From the NCBI GenBank assembly GCA_019415645.1, contig DXYV01000020.1:1-48376 (forward strand): a DNA stretch of 48,376 nt. The letters are read 5' to 3'. The translations under genes and the position numbers were made by a program. The DNA is from Clostridiales bacterium (lineage in GTDB: Bacteria > Bacillota > Clostridia > Oscillospirales > Oscillospiraceae). Of this stretch, positions 33,663 through 41,236 are shown piece by piece (within the stretch, counting starts at the first letter, position 1; each line of letters opens with the position of its first letter). Under the pieces are notes generated by a model that ran no database searches, had not been told where the DNA came from, and worked only from the letters and a program-made list of their open reading frames with translations.

Positions 33663-33694
33663 CGGGGCCGCACACAATTGTGCGGCCCCGTTTT
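33663..33694 (+). terminator. Terminator of the second MarR-ABC-ABC operon
   Basis: Twelve-base-pair stem CGGGGCCGCACA with its complement (33663-33674, 33679-33690), CAAT loop, then TTTT. Confidence 0.88.
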
Positions 33695-33721
33695 CCATGC
33701 GGAAAGCGCACCGCGGGCGCC

Positions 33722-33750
33722 TTGACAGGAACCGCGATCCATAGTAGAAT
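33722..33750 (+). promoter_or_regulatory. Near-consensus promoter of the small hypothetical gene
   Basis: A perfect -35 TTGACA (33722-33727), a 17-base spacer and -10 TAGAAT (33745-33750), about 36 bases before the start codon. Confidence 0.75.
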
Positions 33751-33785
33751 CAAGCGCAATCGGGTTTGGATTAGGAGCGATAGCG

Positions 33786-34058
33786 ATGAACGAACTGATT
33801 TTTCTGCCCACGCTGCCGCACTGGCAGTTTGGAAATGACTGGAGCGGCAGCAAGGGGAAGCTGCGATTCTATATTAAGACCTCGAAAATCGAGGAGGAGA
33901 GCGGCAAAAGCCACCATGAGATGTTGGCAGAGGTCTGGAACGAGGACGTCTGCCGGGAGCTGGCCACCGTGCTGGACTCCAGGACATTTCAATGCACCCA
34001 GGAGGGCCTGGAGGCCATGAATGCCTGGCTGGTAGAGAAATATCAGGAGCTGGGCTGA
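33786..34058 (+). CDS. Small hypothetical protein
   Basis: A 90-residue soluble protein (MNELIFLPTLPHWQFGNDWSG...), with no signal peptide, membrane helix or recognised motif. It is rich in Glu and Trp, and the C-terminal half is probably helical. Its reality is supported by an AGGAG ribosome site 8 bases before the ATG, a near-consensus promoter and a strong terminator of its own, forming a monocistronic unit between the ABC operon and leuA. I do not recognise a characterised family. Confidence 0.75.
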   Translation: MNELIFLPTLPHWQFGNDWSGSKGKLRFYIKTSKIEEESGKSHHEMLAEVWNEDVCRELATVLDSRTFQCTQEGLEAMNAWLVEKYQELG

Positions 34059-34077
34059 GAAAAGAGGCAGAACAAAA

Positions 34078-34115
34078 GCAAGCGCCGCGTCCGATGGACG
34101 CGGCGCTTGCTTTTT
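34078..34115. terminator. Bidirectional terminator between the small hypothetical gene and leuA
   Basis: A perfect 15-base-pair stem (34078-34092 with 34096-34110) with a GAT loop, followed by TTTTT on the plus strand and by TTTTGTT in the minus direction. Confidence 0.9.
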
Positions 34116-34137
34116 CAACTGGAATTGCAGATCGAAC

Positions 34138-35826
34138 TTAATGATTTTTCCGCTTTGTGCGGTTGATGGCAGAGAGGATTCCCTTGAGCGGGGCCAGATT
34201 GATGTTGTGGGAGATTCCCACGCCAAACACATCCTGACCCTGCTTGTCCCGCAGCTGGATATAGGCCACGGCCATAGAGTCCGACCCGTTGGTGATGGCA
34301 TGCTCCTTATAGTCCACAAAGGTAAACTGATCCATTTTCTGCCCATGAATGGCATTGAAGAAGGCATCGATCGGGCCGTTGCCCTCGCCGCTGACATTGA
34401 ATACAGTCTCTTTATGCCGCATCGTACCGCTGAACACCACATGGGAATTGCCTTCCTCATCCACGGTCTCCGCAAAGGCGTGGCGCACCAGCTCATAGGG
34501 CTTGGTCGCGTCGATGTATTCCTCCTTGAAAAGGTCAAAGATGCGCTGCGCCGGAAGCTCCTTGCCAACCCGATCGGTCTCCACCTGGACGATGTGCCCA
34601 AATTCCGGCTGCATGGCCTTGGGCAAATCAAAGCCAAAGCTGTGCTGCATGACATAGGCCGCGCCGCCTTTGCCCGACTGAGAGTTGATACGGATAATGG
34701 GCTCGTACTGGCGGCCCACGTCAGCGGGGTCGATGGGCAGATAGGGAATCTCCCAATATTCCGAGCCGCTCTCCTGCATATACTGGGTGCCCTTGTTGAT
34801 GGCATCCTGGTGAGAGCCGGAGAAGGCCGTGAACACCAGCTCGCCTGCATAGGGCTGACGCTCGCCCACCTTCATCTTCGTGCAGCGCTCGTACATATCC
34901 CGAATTTTGTTGATGTCGGAGAAGTCTAGTTCCGGGTCCACGCCTTGGGTCCACATATTCATGGCCAGCGTGACAATATCCACGTTTCCGGTACGCTCTC
35001 CGTTGCCAAACAGGGTGGCCTCAATCCGCTCCGCACCGGCCAGCAGACCCATTTCAGCAGTCGCCACACCGCAGCCCCGGTCATTGTGGGGGTGGAGGGA
35101 GATGATAGCGCAGTCCCGGCTGGGCAGCTTACGGATAAAGTATTCGATCTCGTCGGCAAAATAGTTGGGCATACAGTTCTCCACAGTGGAGGGCAGGTTC
35201 AGGATAACCTTCTTATCCGGCGTGGCGTGCAGATGCTCCAGCACCGCCTGGCAGATCTCCACGGCATAGTCCATTTCGGTTCCCATGAAGGACTCGGGGG
35301 AATACTCAAAGCGCAGGTTCATGCCCGCCTCGATCATGGGCTGGGACATCTCGTAGATGAGGTCAGCCGCGTCGGTGGCAATCTTGGTGATGCCGGCCAT
35401 ATCCGAGTGGAATACCACCTTACGTTGGAGGGTAGAGGTGGAGTTATAAAAATGCAGGATCACGTTTTTCGCGCCCTGGATGGCCTCAAAGGTCTTTTTG
35501 ATCAGATGATCCCGGGCCTGGACCAGAACCTGGATGGTCACGTCGTCGGGGATATGGCCGCCGTCAATGAGTTCCCGGCAGATTTCATATTCGGTTTCCG
35601 AGGCGGACGGGAAGCCAATCTCGATCTCTTTCACGCCGATGTCCAGCAGGGTATGGAAATATTCCAGCTTTTCCTGCAGATTCATGGGGTCTACCAGGGC
35701 CTGGTTGCCGTCCCGCAGATCGACGGAGCACCAGATGGGAGCCTTGGTGATCTGACGGTCCGGCCAGGTGCGGTCGGGAAGGGCGATGGGCTGGAAGGGA
35801 ATGTACTTTTCAAATCCGGGTTTCAT
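34138..35826 (-). CDS. leuA: 2-isopropylmalate synthase
   Basis: A 562-residue enzyme of leucine synthesis that condenses acetyl-CoA with 2-oxoisovalerate. The TIM-barrel catalytic domain starts with VDLRDGNQAL (the DRDG-type metal-binding motif of the HMGL-like family) and carries ISLHPHNDRGCG, whose HxH ligates the divalent metal. The C-terminal regulatory LeuA dimer domain (about residues 430-560) would bind leucine for feedback inhibition. The length matches the longer LeuA subclass found in Actinobacteria and many Firmicutes. The ATG at 35826 follows AAAGGAGG. A T-box leader with a leucine-type specifier precedes it, so expression should rise when tRNA-Leu is uncharged. No other leu genes lie adjacent. 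Confidence 0.95.
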   Translation of the reverse strand: MKPGFEKYIPFQPIALPDRTWPDRQITKAPIWCSVDLRDGNQALVDPMNLQEKLEYFHTLLDIGVKEIEIGFPSASETEYEICRELIDGGHIPDDVTIQVLVQARDHLIKKTFEAIQGAKNVILHFYNSTSTLQRKVVFHSDMAGITKIATDAADLIYEMSQPMIEAGMNLRFEYSPESFMGTEMDYAVEICQAVLEHLHATPDKKVILNLPSTVENCMPNYFADEIEYFIRKLPSRDCAIISLHPHNDRGCGVATAEMGLLAGAERIEATLFGNGERTGNVDIVTLAMNMWTQGVDPELDFSDINKIRDMYERCTKMKVGERQPYAGELVFTAFSGSHQDAINKGTQYMQESGSEYWEIPYLPIDPADVGRQYEPIIRINSQSGKGGAAYVMQHSFGFDLPKAMQPEFGHIVQVETDRVGKELPAQRIFDLFKEEYIDATKPYELVRHAFAETVDEEGNSHVVFSGTMRHKETVFNVSGEGNGPIDAFFNAIHGQKMDQFTFVDYKEHAITNGSDSMAVAYIQLRDKQGQDVFGVGISHNINLAPLKGILSAINRTKRKNH

Positions 35827-35864
35827 AGGTCGTTCCTCCTTTGGAAATCTGGCTGTCAAAGCAG

Positions 35865-36155
35865 AAAAAAGCCCCTGACAGCGGTTTAGACTGTCAGGGG
35901 CGTAATTGTTATCTTACGCGGTACCACCCTTACTTCCGCATGCAGTTGCCTGTCATGCGCTTATCGACCTCCAACAAGGTCTAGGCCGGTAACGGGGCCA
36001 TACGATTCGCCCTACTATTACGGTTCAGGCGAACAGCTCAGGGGCCAGTTGTGACCACGGAATCCAGTATCGGCTCGCACCAGCCGCCGACTCTCTGAAA
36101 CGGAATGCTCCGCATCTTTTTCCCCTTCGTCGCTTTTGGGTATCCATATAAAACT
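35865..36155 (-). promoter_or_regulatory. T-box leader of leuA (leucine-specific)
   Basis: On the minus strand the canonical T-box AAGGGTGGTACCGCG lies at 35917-35931. A terminator hairpin (CTGTCAGGGGC and its complement, 35871-35901) with TTTTTT (35865-35870) follows. Upstream, stem I shows the GGCTGGTGCGAGCC distal region and a base pairing AGGGG with CCCCT. The sequence CAA-CTG-GCCCCTGAG places a CTG (Leu) specifier at 36046-36048. Uncharged tRNA-Leu should stabilise the antiterminator. The rest of the gene-free stretch up to 36319 holds the leader's promoter and the yebC promoter. Confidence 0.9.
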
Positions 36156-36161
36156 GGCTTT

Positions 36162-36191
36162 ATTCTAAACCAGGAGAAATTCGTTTGTCAA
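36162..36191 (-). promoter_or_regulatory. Promoter of the leuA T-box leader
   Basis: On the minus strand there is a perfect -35 TTGACA (36186-36191), an 18-base spacer and -10 TAGAAT (36162-36167). Confidence 0.7.
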
Positions 36192-36253
36192 GAGAAAAAT
36201 GAAAAATTTTTGCTTATCCGCATTTTGTACGGATGCTTCCGCAAGGTAAGGGG

Positions 36254-36282
36254 TTGAAAAACCAGGCCCGCTGTGATAAACT
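36254..36282 (+). promoter_or_regulatory. Promoter of yebC
   Basis: A -35 TTGAAA (36254-36259), a 17-base spacer and -10 TAAACT (36277-36282). Confidence 0.45.
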
Positions 36283-36319
36283 ATAACTCGAATTTTTGAG
36301 ATGAGAAGGGAAGGATAGC

Positions 36320-37048
36320 ATGTCCGGACATTCCAAGTGGCATAATATTCAGAAGACCAAAGGAGCCGCCGATGCAAAACGCTCCCAGACCTTTACCAAA
36401 ATCGCCCGTGAAATGATCGTGGCGGTCAAGATGGGTGGGAGCGGAGACCCCAACAACAACTCCCGGCTGGCAACGGTGATTGCCAAAGCGCGGGCGGCCA
36501 ATATGCCCAACGACAATATCAAGCGCACCATTGAGAAGGCGCTTGGCTCCGGCAACGCAGACAACTATGAGAACGTCGTTTATGAGGGATATGGTCCCAG
36601 CGGCGTCGCCATCATTGTAGAGGCGCTGACCGATAACCGCAACCGTACCGCTCCCGAGGTGCGCCATCTTCTGGATAAATACGGAAAAGGCCTGGGCGCC
36701 ACCGGCTGCGTGTCCTGGTCCTTTGATCAAAAGGGCGTTATCGTGATCGAGCGTGAGGATCTGGACGAGGACACCGTTATGATGGACGCGCTGGATGCCG
36801 GTGCCGACGACATGCAGGCGGAAGAGGAGTGCTTTGAAATCACGACCACACCGGAGAACTTCGGCTCCGTGCTGGAAAAGCTGGAGGAGAAGGGCTACGC
36901 GTTCCTGTCCGCCAAGGTCGAGATGGTGCCCCAGAATTACGTCAAGCTGGAAAGCGAAGAGGACGTCAAAAACATGGAGAAGCTGATTGACCTGCTGGAA
37001 GAGAATGACGACGTGCAGAACGTCTACCATAACTGGGAGCAGGACTAA
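36320..37048 (+). CDS. yebC: YebC/PmpR family protein
   Basis: A 242-residue protein with the invariant opening MSGHSKWHNIQKTKGAADAKR, the motif NMPNDNIKRTIEKA and the segment YEGYGPSGVAIIVEALTDNRNRT that define the three-domain YebC fold. Members have been described as DNA-binding transcription regulators and, more recently, as ribosome-associated factors that help translate proline-rich stretches. Both roles are established only for homologues. The length is standard. The ATG follows GGGAAGG. It is a single-gene unit with its own promoter and terminator. The acidic C-terminus (EENDDVQNVYHNWEQD) is typical. Confidence 0.95.
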   Translation: MSGHSKWHNIQKTKGAADAKRSQTFTKIAREMIVAVKMGGSGDPNNNSRLATVIAKARAANMPNDNIKRTIEKALGSGNADNYENVVYEGYGPSGVAIIVEALTDNRNRTAPEVRHLLDKYGKGLGATGCVSWSFDQKGVIVIEREDLDEDTVMMDALDAGADDMQAEEECFEITTTPENFGSVLEKLEEKGYAFLSAKVEMVPQNYVKLESEEDVKNMEKLIDLLEENDDVQNVYHNWEQD

Positions 37049-37075
37049 AGCACTTTTACATCCAACAAGAGAAAG

Positions 37076-37114
37076 AACAGGACTTTCTGCACAGCGGACG
37101 GCCCTGTTTTTTTC
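37076..37114 (+). terminator. Terminator of yebC
   Basis: A weak outer stem, AACAGG (37076-37081) with CCTGTT (37103-37108), encloses a partly paired 21-base loop and is followed by a seven-base T run. Confidence 0.6.
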
Positions 37115-37265
37115 TGTTCTTTTATCAATTTTGCGAAAAAATTTTCTATGTTAGCTGGCAAATTTAGCGTTTTGCCGTAGTGCAATTTGATAAGGAATGT
37201 GTTATATTATTAGCAGTGTGTAAACCCAGTATAACTGAGAAACTTTTATTGGAGGTACTTACATC

Positions 37266-38432
37266 ATGAGAGAAGCAGTAATCGTTGCCTATGGCCGCAC
37301 GCCCTGCTGCCGCGCCCGTAAGGGTGGTTTGGCGGACATGCACCCCGTGGACTATGCCGCCCAGGCCCTGAAGGGCGTTCTGGCGAAGGTCCCCCAGGTC
37401 ACGCCCGATATGATCGGCGACGTGATCACCGGCTGCGCTATGCCTGTCAATGAGCTGAACCTGAACACCAGCCGTCTGATCGTGAACCGTGCTCAGCTGC
37501 CCGACGAGGTCCCCGCTCAGACTATCAACCGTTTCTGCTCTTCCGGCCTGCAGGCCATCGCTACGGCTGCGAACGCCATCATTGCCGGCGAGTATGACTG
37601 CGCGGTTGCCGGCGGCGTGGAGTGCATGACCAAGTGCTTCTTCCCCTATGACGTGGCCGCTTATGGCAACAAGTGGATCGAGGAGAACTATCCCGGCGGC
37701 TACATGACCATGGGCGAGACCGCCGAGCGCGTAGCTGACCACTACAACATCTCTCGTGTAGACATGGAGAAGATGGCTCTGGAGTCCCACACCAAGGCCG
37801 CCGCTGCCCGCAAGGCCGGCAAGCTGGCTCCCTGCATCATCCCTGTGGTGAAGGACGACGGCACCGTGATTTCCGAGGACGACGGCATCCTGGCCGACGC
37901 GGACGGCAACCTGAAGACCTCCATGGAGAAGATGGCCGGCATGAAGCCCTGCTTCCGTGAGAATGGTAAGGTTACCGCTGCTACCTCCTCCCAGACCACT
38001 GACGCGGCCGCTTATGTGGTCGTGATGGCCGCCGACAAGGCTGCCGAGCTGGGCATTAAGCCCATCGCCAAGTTTGTTGCCTTCTCCGTGGCCGGCTGCG
38101 ACGCCACTGAGATGGGCATGGGCCCCCTGTATGCCATTCCCAAGGTCATGAAGAAGACCGGCATGACCACCGACCAGATGGACGTCATCGAGCTGAACGA
38201 GGCCTTTGCTTCTCAGGCTCTGGCCTGCATCCGTGAGCTTGGCCTGGACATGAACAAGGTCAACCCCTACGGCGGCGCTATGGCTCTGGGTCATCCCATG
38301 GGCGCTACCGGCGCGTTCCTGACTGCTAAGGCTCTGGATTGGCTGCAGGACAACAACGGCAAGTACGCTCTGATTTCCATGTGCATCGGCGGCGGCATGG
38401 GCGCTGCTGGTATCTTCGAGCTGTGCAAGTAA
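37266..38432 (+). CDS. Acetyl-CoA C-acetyltransferase (thiolase)
   Basis: A 388-residue thiolase. The nucleophilic Cys91 lies in NRFCSSGLQAI, the conserved His343 in GHPMGATGAF, and the general base Cys373 in CIGGGMGAAGIFE. The length and the N-terminal REAVIVAYGRTP are typical of the thiolase II family. It joins two acetyl-CoA into acetoacetyl-CoA, the first step of clostridial butyrate synthesis, or runs in reverse in fatty-acid breakdown. Compared with its neighbours it uses a restricted codon set (GCT/GCC, GGC, CGT, AAG, ATC), as expected of a very highly expressed gene. It is monocistronic with a strong terminator, and no crotonase or hydroxybutyryl-CoA dehydrogenase lies beside it. TATATT at 37203-37208 is a possible -10. 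Confidence 0.93.
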   Translation: MREAVIVAYGRTPCCRARKGGLADMHPVDYAAQALKGVLAKVPQVTPDMIGDVITGCAMPVNELNLNTSRLIVNRAQLPDEVPAQTINRFCSSGLQAIATAANAIIAGEYDCAVAGGVECMTKCFFPYDVAAYGNKWIEENYPGGYMTMGETAERVADHYNISRVDMEKMALESHTKAAAARKAGKLAPCIIPVVKDDGTVISEDDGILADADGNLKTSMEKMAGMKPCFRENGKVTAATSSQTTDAAAYVVVMAADKAAELGIKPIAKFVAFSVAGCDATEMGMGPLYAIPKVMKKTGMTTDQMDVIELNEAFASQALACIRELGLDMNKVNPYGGAMALGHPMGATGAFLTAKALDWLQDNNGKYALISMCIGGGMGAAGIFELCK

Positions 38433-38447
38433 GATAATAACCCTTCC

Positions 38448-38483
38448 AACAAGCCGAGTGGGAAATCCCACTCGGCTTGTTTT
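38448..38483 (+). terminator. Terminator of the thiolase gene
   Basis: A 15-base-pair stem AACAAGCCGAGTGGG with its complement (38448-38462, 38467-38481) around AAAT, ending in TTGTTTT. Confidence 0.9.
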
Positions 38484-38498
38484 CACAAAGAAACAAGA

Positions 38499-38532
38499 AA
38501 GCTGGCGCAGCCATGATTCGCTGCGCCAGCTT
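38499..38532 (-). terminator. Terminator of the SGNH lipoprotein gene
   Basis: A 13-base-pair stem AAGCTGGCGCAGC with its complement (38499-38511, 38520-38532) lies 11 bases past the end of the minus-strand gene, followed in that direction by TTTCTTGTTTC. Confidence 0.8.
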
Positions 38533-38543
38533 CTTTTGTATGT

Positions 38544-39260
38544 TCAGTCCACGGTGTGGGTCTTTAGTAAGTCCACCAGTGTCACATATTGTTCCTGCTT
38601 CAGGTGAATTCCATCGCTGGAGAACTCGGAGGGAAGATAGCCCTCTTCATCCGTAAAATCGTGGTACAGGTCTACATACCAGCAGGATTCTTCACCGCAC
38701 AGTTCCAACAGCATTGCATTATAGCGTTCAATACGCGCTAGGGTGAAGGTGCCTTGGCCATCTCTGGAGCGGGTGACCGGCAGGACAGACAGCACATAGA
38801 CGGGCGTATCGGGAGATGAGCTGCGGACCAATTCAATCAACTGGCGATAATCTTCTTTGAGCTCGGTCAAATCACCGCAGACTTCATTGATTCCCATAAA
38901 GAGGTAAAATCGCTCATACGTTTTTCCGGCAAGGGCTCCGGAAAGGGTACCCTGCGTTCCGTCAGGGCGGGAGACCTCATCGCTGTACAGCAGTTCACTG
39001 ACGCTGCTTCCGCTAAGCGTGTAGTAGTCCGGTGTCTCCAGGCCGCTGTATGCCTCCACGCCCCGCATCATGGAATGGCCGATCATGGCAGTATTGGAAA
39101 ACCAGTCGTCGTCCACCGCCTCCGATTCCGGCACAGCCTGATCGTAAACCGCGGTCGGAGCCAGCTCTGCCGTGACCTGTACCTCCGCGGGCTCCTCGCA
39201 GCCGGTGATCGGCAGAAAGAGCGTCGCGCTGATTAGCATGACGAAGTTCAAAAAACGCAT
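38544..39260 (-). CDS. SGNH/GDSL-type hydrolase lipoprotein
   Basis: A 238-residue extracytoplasmic lipoprotein with signal MRFLNFVMLISATLFLPITGC (lipobox Cys21). The SGNH blocks are present: IGHSMMRG (catalytic Ser63, with GHS replacing GDS), MGINEVCG (block III Asn) and SDGIHLKQEQY (block V Asp and His). The family includes esterases and acyl- or acetyl-hydrolases that act on cell-wall or sugar esters. The substrate here is unknown. The ATG at 39260 follows AAAGGAAG. It lies just downstream of rnpB on the same strand with no clear promoter, so it may be read through from rnpB past a hairpin at 39283-39314. Confidence 0.85.
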   Translation of the reverse strand: MRFLNFVMLISATLFLPITGCEEPAEVQVTAELAPTAVYDQAVPESEAVDDDWFSNTAMIGHSMMRGVEAYSGLETPDYYTLSGSSVSELLYSDEVSRPDGTQGTLSGALAGKTYERFYLFMGINEVCGDLTELKEDYRQLIELVRSSSPDTPVYVLSVLPVTRSRDGQGTFTLARIERYNAMLLELCGEESCWYVDLYHDFTDEEGYLPSEFSSDGIHLKQEQYVTLVDLLKTHTVD

Positions 39261-39282
39261 ATTCTTCTTCCTTTCAAATAGG

Positions 39283-39314
39283 GGAGGGGTAAAGCAAAAA
39301 TGCCTTACCCCTCC
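39283..39314 (-). other. Hairpin between rnpB and the SGNH gene
   Basis: Ten-base perfect arms GGAGGGGTAA and TTACCCCTCC (39283-39292, 39305-39314), with further GC pairs inside, follow the 3' end of RNase P RNA. There is no T run, so it may serve RNA 3' processing or partial termination. Confidence 0.5.
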
Positions 39315-39317
39315 TGG

Positions 39318-39749
39318 CACAAGCAGACCTGTAAGCCGGGTTCTGTCCTTTAAGACAGCCATCTATCTAGGCGGACCGTTGCCGGCCCGCTCCAGCCACC
39401 TCCTGAACGCGGCCGGGTCAGCCTGTTGCGTTCCCACGGTGTTGCTCCGGATAGAGTTTACAGCGATGAACAGTTTCCAGTCATCGGGCGGGCGCTTATC
39501 TCCGCCTTTCCACCCTTACCGGTCTTCTTTTCAGCATACAGCATTTTATTCCGTTCGGAGCCGGAATATGCCCGCCCGGAGGGAGCAGCGGAGCGGTATG
39601 CTCAAAAGAAGACCGGCGGTATATCTCTGTTGCACTTTTCCTGAAGTCGCCTTCGGCGGGCGTTACCCGTTATCCTTGCCCTGTGGAGCCCGGACTTTCC
39701 TCATAACCGGCCTTTCGGCCTGGCCACGCGGCTGTCCAGTCTACTTGCG
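39318..39749 (-). ncRNA. rnpB: RNase P RNA
   Basis: The catalytic RNA of RNase P, which trims the 5' ends of tRNA precursors. On the minus strand the 5' part contains GAGGAAAGTCCGGGCTCC (conserved region I), and the 3' part ends with ACAGAACCCGGCTTAC, the universal conserved region V. The terminal P1 helix forms between AAGTAGAC near the 5' end and GTCTGCTT at the 3' end. A consensus promoter lies just upstream. The ends are estimated from P1 and the promoter and may be off by several bases. With the adjoining leader and promoters it explains the gene-free stretch 39261-39841. Confidence 0.95.
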
Positions 39750-39755
39750 AAGTGT

Positions 39756-39784
39756 ATTGTACCCGAAAAGAGAACGATTGTCAA
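39756..39784 (-). promoter_or_regulatory. Promoter of rnpB
   Basis: On the minus strand there is a perfect -35 TTGACA (39779-39784), a 17-base spacer and -10 TACAAT (39756-39761). Its -35 overlaps that of the divergent murD promoter. Confidence 0.8.
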
Positions 39785-39806
39785 ATCTTACACTTTGGGG
39801 TATAAT
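39778..39806 (+). promoter_or_regulatory. Promoter of murD
   Basis: A -35 TTGTCA (39778-39783), a 17-base spacer and a perfect -10 TATAAT (39801-39806), about 36 bases before the start codon. Confidence 0.75.
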
Positions 39807-39841
39807 ACTTTAGTTCAACATCGGAAAGGGGGATACCCTAT

Positions 39842-41218
39842 ATGCACTCCGCGCTGGAGTCTTATCTGAAATCCTTACAGGGAAAGCAAATCGCGGTGAT
39901 TGGCATCGGAGTCAGCAATACGCCGCTGATCAAACTTTTGCTGCGGGCCGGGCTGCACGTGACGGCCTGCGATAAAAATCAACGGGAATCCTTTGACGGA
40001 CAGATCGAGGAACTGGAGAGTCTCGGCGCCCAGGTACAACTTGGGCCGAGTTATCTGAAAGGGCTGGAGCAGTTCAATGTAATATTCCGTACCCCTGGAA
40101 TGCGGCCGGACATTCCAGAGCTGAAAGCGGCACAGGACGCAGGTGCGGTCATTACCTCCGAGATGGAGGTGTTTTTCGATGTCTGCCCGGCCCATCTGAT
40201 CGCGGTGACCGGGAGCGACGGGAAGACCACCACGACAACGATCATCGCCGGGCTGCTCAAAGCGGCTGGATACCACACCTTTGTGGGCGGAAACATCGGC
40301 CGGCCGCTGCTGTCGGATGTGCCGGATATGCAGGAGAGCGACATGGTGGTTCTGGAGCTGTCTTCCTTCCAGCTCATGACGATGAAGCGCAGTCCCCATA
40401 TTGCCGTGGTGACCAACCTGGCCCCCAACCATCTGGACGTTCATACCTCGATGGAAGAATATGTGCAGGCCAAGCAGAACATTTATCTCCACCAGACTCC
40501 GGACGATAAGATTGTGCTCAACTGGGATAATCCGATTACTCACGGCTTCGCGGACAGTGCTGTGGGCGACGTGGTCTTTTTCAGCCGTCAGGCGGAGCTG
40601 GAGCAGGGAGTCTGCCTGCACCAGGAGGCAATTACGGTCCATGGGCGTGAGGTCCTCCCGCTGCGGGATATCCTGCTGCCCGGGGTACACAACTTGGAAA
40701 ATTACATGGCTGCCATTGCTGCGGTGGACGGGCTGGTGCCGGATGCTGTGATTCGCGACTATGCCAAAACCTTTGGCGGGGTGGAGCATCGCATCGAACT
40801 GGTCCGGACACGGGACGGTGTGCGGTATTACAACGATTCCATTGCATCCAGCCCGTCCCGCACCATCGCTGGACTGCGCTCCTTCCCGGAAAAGGTGATT
40901 TTGATTGCAGGCGGGTATGATAAACACATTCCCTATGACATCCTGGGGCCGGAGATCGTCGCCCACGTCAAACGGCTCGTCTTAACCGGTGCGACCGCCC
41001 CCAAGATCCGCACAGCCACGGAGCAGGCCCCCGAATACCAACCGGGCAGTCCGGTCATCGAAGAGTATGCCCAATTCCGCGACGCGGTTCTGGCGGCGGC
41101 GCAGGCGGCACAGCCGGGCGACGTGGTCCTACTGTCACCGGCCAGCGCCTCCTTTGACCAATTCAAGAATTTTGCGCAGAGAGGCGCTGCGTTCAAAGAG
41201 ATTGTCCGAGCTTTATAA
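39842..41218 (+). CDS. murD: UDP-N-acetylmuramoyl-L-alanine--D-glutamate ligase
   Basis: A 458-residue cytosolic ligase that adds D-glutamate to UDP-MurNAc-L-Ala in peptidoglycan synthesis. The N-terminal Rossmann-like domain (IAVIGIGVSNTPLIKLL) binds the UDP substrate. The central ATPase domain has the P-loop VTGSDGKTTTT (about residues 122-132) and NLAPNHLDVHTSMEEY with the conserved Asn, His and Asp. The C-terminal domain has YNDSIASSPSRT and GGYDKH, both typical of MurD. The ATG follows GGGGGAT. It is not in a dcw cluster here and instead heads a transcript with three M42 peptidases, unusual company for a cell-wall gene. Confidence 0.94.
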   Translation: MHSALESYLKSLQGKQIAVIGIGVSNTPLIKLLLRAGLHVTACDKNQRESFDGQIEELESLGAQVQLGPSYLKGLEQFNVIFRTPGMRPDIPELKAAQDAGAVITSEMEVFFDVCPAHLIAVTGSDGKTTTTTIIAGLLKAAGYHTFVGGNIGRPLLSDVPDMQESDMVVLELSSFQLMTMKRSPHIAVVTNLAPNHLDVHTSMEEYVQAKQNIYLHQTPDDKIVLNWDNPITHGFADSAVGDVVFFSRQAELEQGVCLHQEAITVHGREVLPLRDILLPGVHNLENYMAAIAAVDGLVPDAVIRDYAKTFGGVEHRIELVRTRDGVRYYNDSIASSPSRTIAGLRSFPEKVILIAGGYDKHIPYDILGPEIVAHVKRLVLTGATAPKIRTATEQAPEYQPGSPVIEEYAQFRDAVLAAAQAAQPGDVVLLSPASASFDQFKNFAQRGAAFKEIVRAL

Positions 41219-41236
41219 GAAAGGAATGTGAAACAA

